Below, in pieces: positions 50,946-58,859 of a stretch of DNA of 64,000 bases; the first letter of the stretch is position 1; every line of letters begins with the position of its first letter. Position numbers and translations under genes: made by a program. The notes under the pieces are model-generated. The model did not search any database, had not been told where the DNA came from, and saw only the letters and a program-made list of their open reading frames with translations. This DNA is from Erythrobacter sp047872805. Lineage in GTDB: Bacteria > Pseudomonadota > Alphaproteobacteria > Sphingomonadales > Sphingomonadaceae. The DNA is taken from NCBI RefSeq assembly GCF_047872805.1, contig NZ_JBLQUK010000007.1, positions 62,001 to 126,000 on the forward strand, in the 5' to 3' direction.

Positions 50946-51473
50946 TCAGATTGGCGTGGGTGTGCCCGTTGGTGTCTTAGTGTCTACCCTGTCGACTTCA
51001 GACGGATCGCCTAAGCGGTCAAATTCGCACCCTGAGTAATAAATTTGGAAGCCATTGTTCGCGTTCGAAACTGGGATCGGTGACGGAACGGTCGTCAGAT
51101 CGGCCTGACAGGTAACTTCATCGTAGTATCGGATAGCCAGCTTTCCGTCAGGGCCCCTTCCATTGATTACCGGACCAGTAAACCAGCCAGGAGATGGGTT
51201 TGCCGGGCAGTATTGGCTTGCAAAATCGCGTGCAACATTTTGGGGTGAAGTGTTTGCAAAGTAATTTGCATCTTTGCTCTGCTCAAAGTCAAAATATTCC
51301 TGGCCAACGGCCACCACTGCTTCGACGCTCTTACCCCCGCGATCAGGGCAGGGATAAGTTCGGGCAGCAGTTTCCGATTTATCCGAATCCGATCCCGATT
51401 CAATTTCACCTTGATTGCAACCTACAAGTAAAATCGGCGCAAGAGCAGAAGTTGCCAGAAAAAATTTATTCAT
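50946..51473 (-). CDS. Small predicted lipoprotein, function unknown
   Basis: Product of 175 aa. Signal sequence FFLATSALAPILLVGC with lipobox Cys at residue 19, followed by a Ser/Asp-rich tether (SGSDSDKSE). Four further cysteines could form disulfides (PCPDRGG, SQYCPANP, VTCQADL, YSGCEFD). GGGGGGA precedes the ATG. AT content is visibly higher than in the neighbours, suggesting recent acquisition or relaxed selection. No family recognised. Confidence 0.7.
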   Translation of the reverse strand: MNKFFLATSALAPILLVGCNQGEIESGSDSDKSETAARTYPCPDRGGKSVEAVVAVGQEYFDFEQSKDANYFANTSPQNVARDFASQYCPANPSPGWFTGPVINGRGPDGKLAIRYYDEVTCQADLTTVPSPIPVSNANNGFQIYYSGCEFDRLGDPSEVDRVDTKTPTGTPTPI

Positions 51474-51533
51474 ATTGTCCCCCCATATTTTGTGACATTA
51501 ACAAAAGAACGCTTTATTGCAAATGAGAAATAG

Positions 51534-51571
51534 AAAACCCCGCCCGGCTCTGGAGGTTGAACCGGACGGGG
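51534..51571 (-). terminator. Rho-independent terminator of the fasciclin gene
   Basis: CCCCGCCCGG (51538-51547) pairs with CCGGACGGGG (51562-51571), one mismatch; read leftward the stem is followed by TTTTCTATTT. Confidence 0.85.
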
Positions 51572-51638
51572 CCTGTGTTTAGCGCTGCCTCATTTGTTCG
51601 AGGGGAACGGCAAGGCGGCACTAGTTGGGGAAGGGTGT

Positions 51639-52250
51639 TTAGCCCGGCAGGAACACGCCATCGGTGACGTGAATCACACCGTTGGATTGGAACACGTCAG
51701 CCTGTGTTACTGTCGCCATGCCGCCTGCGGCATCCATGACTGCAACCATGTCGCCCATCATGTGCGCGGTCAGCTTGCCACCGCTCAGCGTGGTCAGTTC
51801 AGCGGTGCCGCCGCCCGCTTCAATCATCGCAACCAGATCACTTGCCGAAACCCGGCCCGCGACCACGTGATAGGTCAGAATTGAGGTGAGTGTTCCCTTG
51901 TTTTCCGGCTTTACCAGCGTTTCCACGGTGCCTGCGGGCAGCTTGGCGAAAGCGTCATTGGTGGGCGCGAATACGGTGAAGGGGCCTTCGCTCGAAAGCG
52001 CTTCGACCAGTCCAGCTGCCTGCACGGCGGCGACCAACGTGGTGTGATCGGCGGAATTGACGGCGTTTTCGACGATTGTCTTGGTCGGGAACATGGCTGC
52101 ACCGCCAACCATGGGCACGTCGTGGCCGGAATGATCCATCCCGGCATGGCCATCAGCGGCGGCAGGCGCAGCGCCGATTGCGCCCAGCGCGGTGGTGGCG
52201 GCCAGAGCGGCAAATGCGGCGGTCTTGAATGTCTTTGTGGTCAGAGGCAT
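51639..52250 (-). CDS. Secreted fasciclin (FAS1) domain protein
   Basis: Product of 203 aa from the ATG at 52250, preceded by AGGAGA. A signal peptide (FAALAATTALGAIGAAPAAA) precedes one FAS1 domain, identified by the conserved FTVFAPTNDAFAKLPAGTVE and LTYHVVAGRV motifs and the C-terminal NGVIHVTDGVFLP. A short His/Met/Asp-rich stretch (DGHAGMDHSGHDVPM) near the mature N-terminus could bind metal. FAS1 proteins act in adhesion or envelope interactions. It lies next to a SigK/RskA-like pair, the same association as mycobacterial MPT70/MPT83 with SigK. Confidence 0.92.
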   Translation of the reverse strand: MPLTTKTFKTAAFAALAATTALGAIGAAPAAADGHAGMDHSGHDVPMVGGAAMFPTKTIVENAVNSADHTTLVAAVQAAGLVEALSSEGPFTVFAPTNDAFAKLPAGTVETLVKPENKGTLTSILTYHVVAGRVSASDLVAMIEAGGGTAELTTLSGGKLTAHMMGDMVAVMDAAGGMATVTQADVFQSNGVIHVTDGVFLPG

Positions 52251-52427
52251 CGGTATCTCCTGTGTTTGCGCGACCATGTGGTCAGGCAAGGGAGCTACGC
52301 AGCGGCCCGCGTCAGGGATGATCCCGCGCCGCGAAAGAGCGGCAAATTGGCTCAGCTTTCGGCCAAGCGTATCACCCGTGCGATGAAGCGTTGCACCTTT
52401 GCCGCGGGCTGAGCCAGCGCAGGTCGA

Positions 52428-53198
52428 TCAGACCTGCGAAAACGCGCCTTGGGCAACCACCGGACCGGCAGATTTGTCCGCAGGCTTGCCGCCAATCGGT
52501 TCGCGGGTCAGCACCACAGCTGCACCATTTTCAAGATTGCGAGTGATCTCTGCCGGCAGGATGGTGCTGCGCACCTCGCCCGGCGCAACCACGCCCAGCG
52601 ATTGCGGCGCGCCGCCGCCGGGCGGCACCAGCCACAATTCGTGATCGTGAACACCGTCCGCGCTCAGGCCAATCGCGGCAACCAGCATCCGCTCGCTTTC
52701 AGGAATATAGGTCACGTCGAGCCGCAGGCCGCTATCGCCAATCGGCATCTGCGCGACCAGCGGCTCAGCGGCTGCCAGCAGCGGAGTATCCTCGCCCGGC
52801 CCCGGCGCAATTGTCGCAGGAGGCAGGGCGAGCAGCGCAATCGCCAGCGCGGCAGCGGCAGAGGTGATCCCGGTTGCCCATTGCCAGCGCCGTAGCCGGG
52901 TTTCGAGCGCGACGACATTTGCCGCCGGGGCAGCGGTCTGGACCTGCTGCGCTGCAATCCGCGCTGCGATTTCGTCCCACACATGCGCGCCGGGCTGCGC
53001 TCCAGCGATTTCATCGGTCCACGGCGCAAACCAATTGTCCCACCACGCCTTGCGCGCGGCAAAGGCGTTATCGCTCGCCGCTTTCCCGCGTGCGGCGAGC
53101 AATTCCTCACCTTCGAGCAGACCCAACGCCAATTCGGCGGCGATCATCGGGTCGTCGCGTTCGCTTTTGGGGAAATTCGTGCCGGTTTCCTCGCTCAT
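52428..53198 (-). CDS. Anti-sigma factor, RskA-like
   Basis: Product of 256 aa. The cytoplasmic N-terminal ~105 residues contain an anti-sigma zinc-binding-like helical region (AAELALGLLEGEELLAARGK), followed by one transmembrane helix (about 108-130) and a periplasmic beta-rich RskA domain (LRLDVTYIPESERMLVAAIG, HELWLVPPGG). It is typical of RskA-type membrane anti-sigma factors that release their sigma after proteolysis. Its start overlaps the sigma gene stop by 4 bp, so the two are made together. Confidence 0.9.
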   Translation of the reverse strand: MSEETGTNFPKSERDDPMIAAELALGLLEGEELLAARGKAASDNAFAARKAWWDNWFAPWTDEIAGAQPGAHVWDEIAARIAAQQVQTAAPAANVVALETRLRRWQWATGITSAAAALAIALLALPPATIAPGPGEDTPLLAAAEPLVAQMPIGDSGLRLDVTYIPESERMLVAAIGLSADGVHDHELWLVPPGGGAPQSLGVVAPGEVRSTILPAEITRNLENGAAVVLTREPIGGKPADKSAGPVVAQGAFSQV

Positions 53199-53782
53199 GA
53201 CGCCTCACTCGCTTCAAGGCAGGTGCGCAATTTCTGCAAGCCTCTGCGGATCCAGCTCTTCATCGTGCCCAGCGGCACATCGGCGCGTTCGGCCAGTTCG
53301 GCATAGGTGTAGCCTTCGAAGAAAGCGCCGCGAATATGGGTCTGCGTGTTGGGGTCCAGCCCGGCGATGCAAATGTGGATCTGCGCATTGCGCTCCGCAT
53401 CGACGAGCAGTGCATCGGCGAGCGGGGTCTGGTCGGGCAGCGGCAGGGCTTCCTCCACCGGCACCGATCCGCCGCGCACCTTGCCCGTGCGCAGCCGGTC
53501 CACCGCGCGGTTGCGCGCAAAGGTCGCCAGCCACGAAATAGGGCTGGCCCTCGCGGGGTCGTATCGGTCGGCGCGCTGCCACAGATTGACATATACGTCT
53601 TGCAAGGCGTCCTCGGCTTCCTTTCGGTCTCCCAAGATACGAAAGCATATTCCAAACAGTTTCACCCGCGTCGCCGCGTAGATTTCCTCCAGCGCGGTGC
53701 TGTCGCCGTCAGCCAGTCGCGCCATTGCGGCGCGCAGCCGCTCCCGCACGGCGGTCTGTGGATCCTGCGCGCCGTCCGCCAT
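53195..53782 (-). CDS. ECF sigma factor, SigK-like
   Basis: Product of 195 aa from the ATG at 53782 (a TTG at 53788 is possible). Region 2 spans about 33-100 (FGICFRILGDRKEAEDALQDVYVNLW split across the fold, then SWLATFARNRAVDRLR) and region 4 about 135-185 (GAFFEGYTYAELAERADVP, GTMKSWIRRGLQKLR). The ATG shares one base with the stop of the CDF gene (TGATG), and the stop overlaps the anti-sigma gene, giving a tightly coupled trio. Regulon unknown; the adjacent fasciclin gene is the first candidate target. Confidence 0.92.
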   Translation of the reverse strand: MADGAQDPQTAVRERLRAAMARLADGDSTALEEIYAATRVKLFGICFRILGDRKEAEDALQDVYVNLWQRADRYDPARASPISWLATFARNRAVDRLRTGKVRGGSVPVEEALPLPDQTPLADALLVDAERNAQIHICIAGLDPNTQTHIRGAFFEGYTYAELAERADVPLGTMKSWIRRGLQKLRTCLEASEAS

Positions 53783-54789
53783 CAACAACCGGCCTTGCAG
53801 GGATCGGTCCCGCGTTCAATCTGAATGGTGGCATGGCCAATGCCAAAGCGCGCCAGCAGCCCATCGGCAAGATCGCGCAGAAACGCATCAGTATCAGGTG
53901 CTCCGGGCATCTCCAGATGCGCGGTGAGTGCGGTTTCGGTCGTCGACATTGGCCAGATATGCAGATCATGCACCGCGTTTACCCCTTTGAGCGATGCCAG
54001 ATGCGCGCGCACTTCGGCCACGTCAATGCTTGCAGGAACTGCAAGTAAGCCCATCTTCAGGCTGTCCTTCGCCAGACCCCAGGTTGCCCAGGCGATCATC
54101 GCCGCAATCGCAAAGCTGACCAGCGGATCAATCCACCAGAAACCGGTGAACATTATCGCCAGCCCGGCCACCACCACGCCTGCCGACACGGCGGCATCGG
54201 CAGCCATGTGGAGGTATGCGCCGCGAATGTTGAGATCCTCCTGCCCGCGCATGAACAGCATCGCGGTGCCGGCATTAATAGCGATCCCGACCCCTGCGAC
54301 GATGGCGATAATCATGCCCTGCGGCTCGCTGGGTTCAAACAATCGGTGCGCGGTTTCAAACAGGATCGCCCCGATGGCGACCGCCAGCAGCAGCGCATTG
54401 GCAAGCGCGGCGAGGATGGTCGAGCTCTTGAAGCCATAGGTATAGCGTTCGCTCGGTGCGCGCCTTGCCGCGACGCTCGCGCCCCAAGCCAGAATCAAGG
54501 CGAGCACATCGGACAGATTGTGGCCCGCATCGGCCACCAGCGCCATTGAGCCATAGAGCAGCCCGAACACCGCCTCGACCACGACAAAGGCAATGTTGAG
54601 CCCGATCCCGATCAGGAACGCATTGCCGAAATCAACCGGCGCATGGTGGTGCCCGTGACGATCATGCAGGCCGTGGCAATCGGTTGGAGCCGCAGCATGC
54701 GCACGATGCGCATGATGCCCAGAATGCCCGAAATGATCGTGCCCGATGCCCATTGCCCTATTCGTAGACGCAGGAATCGAGTCCGTCAC
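53782..54789 (-). CDS. Cation diffusion facilitator (ZitB/CzcD-like) with His-rich N-terminus
   Basis: Product of 335 aa, a six-helix proton-coupled exporter of Zn2+ or similar ions in the inner membrane. The two HDxxxD-type sites appear as DAGHNLSDVLAL and LHMAADAAVS. The N-terminal 50 residues carry more than a dozen His (HDHFGHSGHHAHRAHA, HDRHGHHHA), a likely metal buffer. Translation begins at GTG 54789, overlapping the mtgA end by 32 bp; ATG 54753 is an alternative. Coupled downstream to the sigma factor gene, suggesting the metal exporter and stress sigma respond together. Confidence 0.9.
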   Translation of the reverse strand: MTDSIPASTNRAMGIGHDHFGHSGHHAHRAHAAAPTDCHGLHDRHGHHHAPVDFGNAFLIGIGLNIAFVVVEAVFGLLYGSMALVADAGHNLSDVLALILAWGASVAARRAPSERYTYGFKSSTILAALANALLLAVAIGAILFETAHRLFEPSEPQGMIIAIVAGVGIAINAGTAMLFMRGQEDLNIRGAYLHMAADAAVSAGVVVAGLAIMFTGFWWIDPLVSFAIAAMIAWATWGLAKDSLKMGLLAVPASIDVAEVRAHLASLKGVNAVHDLHIWPMSTTETALTAHLEMPGAPDTDAFLRDLADGLLARFGIGHATIQIERGTDPCKAGC

Positions 54790-55456
54790 GCTTCACAATG
54801 CCGATCCGGCGTTCGATGCTGTTGCCATGCCGCGCCAGCCAGCCGCCGGGATTGATCACCGCACGCCTTTTCGGCTGCGGCAGAGCGGCGGCCATGCGGC
54901 TGGCTTCATCGGCGGAAAGCTGCGCAGCGGAATGGCCGAAATAGCGCTGGGCCCCGGCCTCTGCACCGTATGTGCCAATCCCGGTTTCGGCGACGTTGAG
55001 ATAGACTTCAATGATCCGGCGTTTGCCCCACACCGCTTCGATCCAGAAGGTGAACCACGCCTCCAGCCCTTTGCGGAAATAGCCGCCGCCCTGCCACAGA
55101 AACACGTTCTTGGCGGTTTGCTGGCTGATCGTGGAACCGCCCCTGATGCGCCCGCCATCTGCGTTCTCGCGCGCAGCCTGTTCGATCGCTTCGGTGTCAA
55201 AGCCCCAATGGGTGCAGAATTTGGAATCCTCCGCCGCGATCACCGCCGCGACCAGATTGGGGTCGATATTGCTGAGGCTTTCCCAATCCTTGGTGATGCC
55301 GTTTTCGTCCATCACCATGGTCGCGGTGACAGGCACCGGCACCCATTTGAACACCAGCACCAGCAACAGGCTCAGCCCGATGAACCACAGAATTGCTTTG
55401 GCAAGGATGCGAGCGATCCGCAGGGGAAGCGAACGCAGGGAAAGCGAGCGGGCCAT
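54758..55456 (-). CDS. mtgA: Monofunctional peptidoglycan glycosyltransferase
   Basis: Polymerises lipid II into glycan strands (EC 2.4.99.28). Product of 232 aa. One N-terminal transmembrane helix (about 18-38) anchors the GT51 domain, with catalytic Glu in VIAAEDSKFCTHWGFD and the motif RGGSTISQQTAKNVFLW; RRIIEVYLNVAETG contains the second Glu. First gene of the mtgA-CDF-sigma-anti-sigma run. Confidence 0.95.
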   Translation of the reverse strand: MARSLSLRSLPLRIARILAKAILWFIGLSLLLVLVFKWVPVPVTATMVMDENGITKDWESLSNIDPNLVAAVIAAEDSKFCTHWGFDTEAIEQAARENADGGRIRGGSTISQQTAKNVFLWQGGGYFRKGLEAWFTFWIEAVWGKRRIIEVYLNVAETGIGTYGAEAGAQRYFGHSAAQLSADEASRMAAALPQPKRRAVINPGGWLARHGNSIERRIGIVKRDGLDSCVYE

Positions 55457-55550
55457 AGACGCGATCTAGTCGCGCAAATGCCCGCTCGCAATGCTGTTGT
55501 GATGTGCGTTGGTCCAGGCAGCAGCCTTATGGCCCGCCCGGATCAGCGGC

Positions 55551-56453
55551 TTACGCCATACCCGGCAGCAGCCGGTCGCCGGCGATCCGCTGCATTGCTT
55601 TTTGCAGCTTTTCAAAGGCGCGCACTTCGATCTGGCGGATGCGTTCGCGGCTGACGTCGTAAACCTGGCTGAGTTCTTCCAGCGTCTGCGGTTTGTCGGT
55701 CAGGCGGCGTTCGGTCAGGATGTGCTGTTCGCGTTCGTTCAATGAACCCATCGCCTCGATCAGCATTTCGTGGCGCACGTCGGCCTCTTCGGCCTCGGCA
55801 ACCATTTCATCCTGCAAGGGGCGATCATCGGTCAGCCAATCCTGCCATTCGCCTGCGCCTTCTTCACCGCCGCGCATGGGTGAGTTGAGCGAGCCATCGC
55901 CGCCCATCATCATCCGGCGGTTCATGTTGATGACTTCCTGTTCGGGCACGCCCAGATCGGTGGCGATCTTGGTCACGTCATCGGGGTGCAGATCGGAATC
56001 TTCATAGGCTTCCAGCTGCTTTTTCATCCGGCGCAGGTTGAAAAACAGCTTCTTCTGCGCCGCAGTGGTGCCCATTTTGACGAGGCTCCACGACCGCAGG
56101 ATATATTCCTGAATGCTAGCCTTGATCCACCACATGGCATAGGTGGCGAGGCGGAACCCGCGATCGGGCTCGAATTTCTTGACGCCCTGCATCAGGCCGA
56201 CATTGCCTTCGGAAATGAGGTCAGAGACGGGCAGACCATAGCCGCGATACCCCATCGCAATCTTGGCGACGAGCCGCAGATGGCTGGATACCAACTGCGA
56301 TGCGGCTTCGGGGTCTTCGTGTTCGGCGTAACGTTTGGCGAGCATATATTCCTGCTCAGCGGTCAACACCGGATATTTCTTGATCTCCGACAAATAGCGG
56401 TTGAGGCTCTGCTCTCCGCTGAGTGCGGGCACGGATCTTGTCGATTTGCTCAC
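55551..56453 (-). CDS. rpoH: RNA polymerase sigma factor RpoH (sigma-32)
   Basis: Heat-shock sigma factor. Product of 300 aa. Region 2 is seen in LVSSHLRLVAKIAMGYRGYG, DLISEGNVGLMQGVKKFEP and RLATYAMWWIKASIQEYILRSW; the RpoH box is QKKLFFNLRRMKKQL and region 4.2 is TLEELSQVYDVSRERIRQIE. Start is GTG 56453 (MSKSTRSVPALSGEQSLNRY). A plausible RpoH-type promoter is seen before clpP in this window. Many Alphaproteobacteria have two rpoH copies; only one is here. Confidence 0.96.
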   Translation of the reverse strand: MSKSTRSVPALSGEQSLNRYLSEIKKYPVLTAEQEYMLAKRYAEHEDPEAASQLVSSHLRLVAKIAMGYRGYGLPVSDLISEGNVGLMQGVKKFEPDRGFRLATYAMWWIKASIQEYILRSWSLVKMGTTAAQKKLFFNLRRMKKQLEAYEDSDLHPDDVTKIATDLGVPEQEVINMNRRMMMGGDGSLNSPMRGGEEGAGEWQDWLTDDRPLQDEMVAEAEEADVRHEMLIEAMGSLNEREQHILTERRLTDKPQTLEELSQVYDVSRERIRQIEVRAFEKLQKAMQRIAGDRLLPGMA

Positions 56454-56586
56454 TGTGTTCCATACCTTTCATTCGTCGACCGCGCTTGCCGGACCCCTGA
56501 TGGGCATCCGGGCGTTCGGGCCACTGGGTTGCATATACAATGCATTGCATCCTTATACGATAGGTTTGCGCAATTTGTTGCGCGCT

Positions 56587-57552
56587 TCATCGAATAAAAC
56601 GCCCAAGTTCGTCGATCAGTTCCTGCATGTCGCCGGGTAAATCTGCGGTAAATTGCAGCCTATGGCCGGTAACCGGGTGTTCAAAACCCAATTCGGCGGC
56701 GTGGAGCGCCTGACGGGCAAATTGCAGCCGGGACAATAAGGCTTTGAGCGGGCTGGGCGTTTTTCCGTAGAGTTGATCCCCTAATAATGCATGGCCAATT
56801 GACGCGCAGTGAACGCGCACCTGATGGGTGCGCCCGGTTTCCAGTCGGCATTCGATCAGCGCGCTCGATTCGAACCGGTCCAGAACGGTATAATGGGTGA
56901 TCGCGTGTTTCCCACGTGAGGAATTCTTGTCGAGCACCGCCATTTTCTTTCGATTGGCGTCGGACCGGCCCAGCTTTGCCTCGATCCTGCCCGACGCAGG
57001 CGAGGGCTGACCGCTGCATACGGCAAGATAGCGGCGGTGGACGCTATGCGCTGCAAATTGCGCCGCCAGCCCTTCATGGGCGGCGGCGGATTTGGCGACG
57101 ACCAGCAGACCCGATGTATCCTTGTCGATGCGGTGGACGATGCCGGGGCGCGCGACCCCGCCGATGCCGCTTAACGTTCCCCCGCCGTTCTTGGCGCAGT
57201 GATGCAGCAGTGCATTGACCAGCGTCCCGTCGGGATTGCCCGCCGCCGGGTGGACAACCATTCCGGCAGGCTTGTCGACCACAATCAGATGTTCGTCCTC
57301 ATAGACAACCACCAGCGGAATGTCCTGCGGCTGCGCCTCGGCCTCGGCGGCGGCCGGCACATTGATGCGAAATTGCGCGCCCGCCCGCGCCTTGGCCGAA
57401 GGAGACAGCGCGGGCTGCCCGTCGATTTGGACATGCCCTTGCGCGATTAAGGCCTGCACCCGCGCCCGCGACAGTTCGGTCGCATCGGCCAGCGCCTTGT
57501 CGAGGCGCGCGGGGGCGGCGATGGTGCCATGGATAGTGTGTTGGTTGCTCAC
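56587..57552 (-). CDS. rluD: 23S rRNA pseudouridine synthase RluD-like
   Basis: Product of 321 aa. An N-terminal S4 domain (RLDKALADATELSRARVQAL) is followed by the RluA-family catalytic domain with HRIDKDTSGLLVVAKS carrying the catalytic Asp, and TGRTHQVRVH. RluD modifies U1911, U1915 and U1917 in helix 69 (EC 5.4.99.23); RluC-type specificity cannot be excluded. Start GTG 57552 with AAAGGA upstream. Divergent from the JAMM protease gene. Confidence 0.9.
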   Translation of the reverse strand: MSNQHTIHGTIAAPARLDKALADATELSRARVQALIAQGHVQIDGQPALSPSAKARAGAQFRINVPAAAEAEAQPQDIPLVVVYEDEHLIVVDKPAGMVVHPAAGNPDGTLVNALLHHCAKNGGGTLSGIGGVARPGIVHRIDKDTSGLLVVAKSAAAHEGLAAQFAAHSVHRRYLAVCSGQPSPASGRIEAKLGRSDANRKKMAVLDKNSSRGKHAITHYTVLDRFESSALIECRLETGRTHQVRVHCASIGHALLGDQLYGKTPSPLKALLSRLQFARQALHAAELGFEHPVTGHRLQFTADLPGDMQELIDELGRFIR

Positions 57553-57572
57553 TGCATTCCTTTATCCTCCAG

Positions 57573-57597
57573 CCGTGAGCTTGTCGAAGGGCTGCAC
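57573..57597. repeat. Single copy of a CTTGTCGAAGGG-type interspersed motif
   Basis: GTGAGCTTGTCGAAGGGCTG resembles a short motif scattered between genes in many high-GC Proteobacteria. No inverted partner is present here. Confidence 0.35.
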
Positions 57598-57615
57598 TTG
57601 ACTTAGCGAGAAGCG

Positions 57616-58068
57616 ATGCCTTTCCGGACTAACAAACTGCACGTCAACGCGGGGCGAAATTGCCCAAGGCAAGCGGAAATTCAGGTGCTGCATGATGTGG
57701 ACAAAGCAATGCGCGCCGCTGCGGTTTCTGCCTTTCCGCGTGAGGCTTGTGGCATCCTTCTGGGGGAAGGCGAGCGGATTACCCAGGCGCTGGAAACCCG
57801 CAACGTTCACCTTTCGCCCGAAACCCATTTCGAGATTGATCCGCAGGCGCTGATCGATGCGCACCGGGCTGAACGTGAGGGCGGGCCGAAGCTTATGGGC
57901 TATTTCCATTCGCATCCGAGCGGTGAACCGGTCCCTTCGGCAACCGACCGGGCAATGGCGGCGGGCGACGGGAAAGTTTGGGCGATCATCGCAGGGGACA
58001 ATGTGAGGCTATGGTGCGATGACACCAAGGGCTTTCGTGCCCTTTCCTACATTGTCGTTGAGGATTAG
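57616..58068 (+). CDS. JAMM/MPN-domain metalloprotease (Mov34 family)
   Basis: Product of up to 150 aa. The JAMM zinc site is complete: Glu43 in FPREACGILLG and H98-S-H100-P with Asp111 in FHSHPSGEPVPSATDRAM. Bacterial members act as isopeptidases, for example on sulfur-carrier or ubiquitin-like proteins. The N-terminal ~22 residues before EIQVLHDVDKA are not typical, so the real start may be a downstream codon such as GTG in QVLHD; no strong ribosome binding site decides this. The rluD gene diverges upstream. Confidence 0.88.
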   Translation: MPFRTNKLHVNAGRNCPRQAEIQVLHDVDKAMRAAAVSAFPREACGILLGEGERITQALETRNVHLSPETHFEIDPQALIDAHRAEREGGPKLMGYFHSHPSGEPVPSATDRAMAAGDGKVWAIIAGDNVRLWCDDTKGFRALSYIVVED

Positions 58069-58148
58069 AACGCGAGGGATGAAAACCGAAATTCACTGCG
58101 TCCCCGACTATTCGAAGGCATTCATCGACCCAAAGTGGATAGATGTAT

Positions 58149-58182
58149 TTTTTGCCCCTAGGACTGTGTTCCATGTGTTCCA
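58149..58182 (+). repeat. Dispersed 33-bp motif, copy B
   Basis: T-rich start, GCCCC, AGGACTGTGTTCCATGTG then TTCCA. Matches 20971-21003 except for two substitutions and one inserted T. Lies 24 bp upstream of the chpT start codon. Confidence 0.7.
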
Positions 58183-58205
58183 TCCTGTAGGAAACCGGAC
58201 CTGAA

Positions 58206-58859
58206 ATGACCTCGCAAACTGATCTCGCCGCGATGATGTGTTCGCGGCTGTGCCACGACATGCTTTCACCCGTAGGCGCGCTGTCGAACGGGCTGGAACT
58301 GCTCGCCGATGAACGCGATCCCGAAATGCGCGCGCGCTGCGTTGAATTGCTCGAACAAAGCGCGCGGATCAGCACCCAGAAACTCAAGTTCTTCCGGTTG
58401 GCGTTTGGCGCGGCTGGCGGGTTCGGAGAGGCGGTGCCGGTCGAAGAGGCGCAGGATGTGATCTCCGCGCTCGCTGGCGAGAACAAGCGGGTGGAGCTGA
58501 ATTGGGCGATTGCCGAGGCAAGTCTGCCCAAACCGGCGATCAAGGTGCTGCTCAACCTTGCGCAGATCGCGCTTGATGCGCTGGTGCGCGGCGGCACGCT
58601 CGATATCGGAGCGGAGCGGCGTGATGGCAATGTCGAAATCGTCGCGCGCGCGGTGGGCCCACGGATCGCCTTTGACGAGACGATCGGCGCGGCGTTGCAG
58701 GGTGATCTGGACCCGGCTGATATCACTAGCCGCACGGCGGCGGCGCATATGATCGCGCTGCTGGCAGAGGAAATGGGCGGCGGTCTGCAATATGCGCTGA
58801 GCGAGGATGCGCTGGTGCTGGGCGGGGTCTTGCCCGAGCCGGAAGGCATGATCTGGTGA
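58206..58859 (+). CDS. chpT: Histidine phosphotransferase ChpT
   Basis: Product of 217 aa. It passes phosphate from the hybrid kinase CckA to CtrA and CpdR in the alphaproteobacterial cell-cycle relay. The phosphorylated His17 is in MMCSRLCHDMLSPVGALSNG, the ChpT signature; the C-terminal half is the degenerate ATPase-like domain (SRTAAAHMIALLAEEMGGGL) that docks response regulators. Start ATG 58206 after GGAAACCGG. It overlaps the amidase gene by 4 bp (GTGA). A repeated motif lies just upstream. Confidence 0.92.
   Translation: MTSQTDLAAMMCSRLCHDMLSPVGALSNGLELLADERDPEMRARCVELLEQSARISTQKLKFFRLAFGAAGGFGEAVPVEEAQDVISALAGENKRVELNWAIAEASLPKPAIKVLLNLAQIALDALVRGGTLDIGAERRDGNVEIVARAVGPRIAFDETIGAALQGDLDPADITSRTAAAHMIALLAEEMGGGLQYALSEDALVLGGVLPEPEGMIW

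Noticed and set aside
56454..56586. rpoH promoter from TATAAG and TTGCGC boxes in the leader
   Set aside because: Spacing between the boxes is too short (about 10 bp) for a standard promoter; left unannotated.
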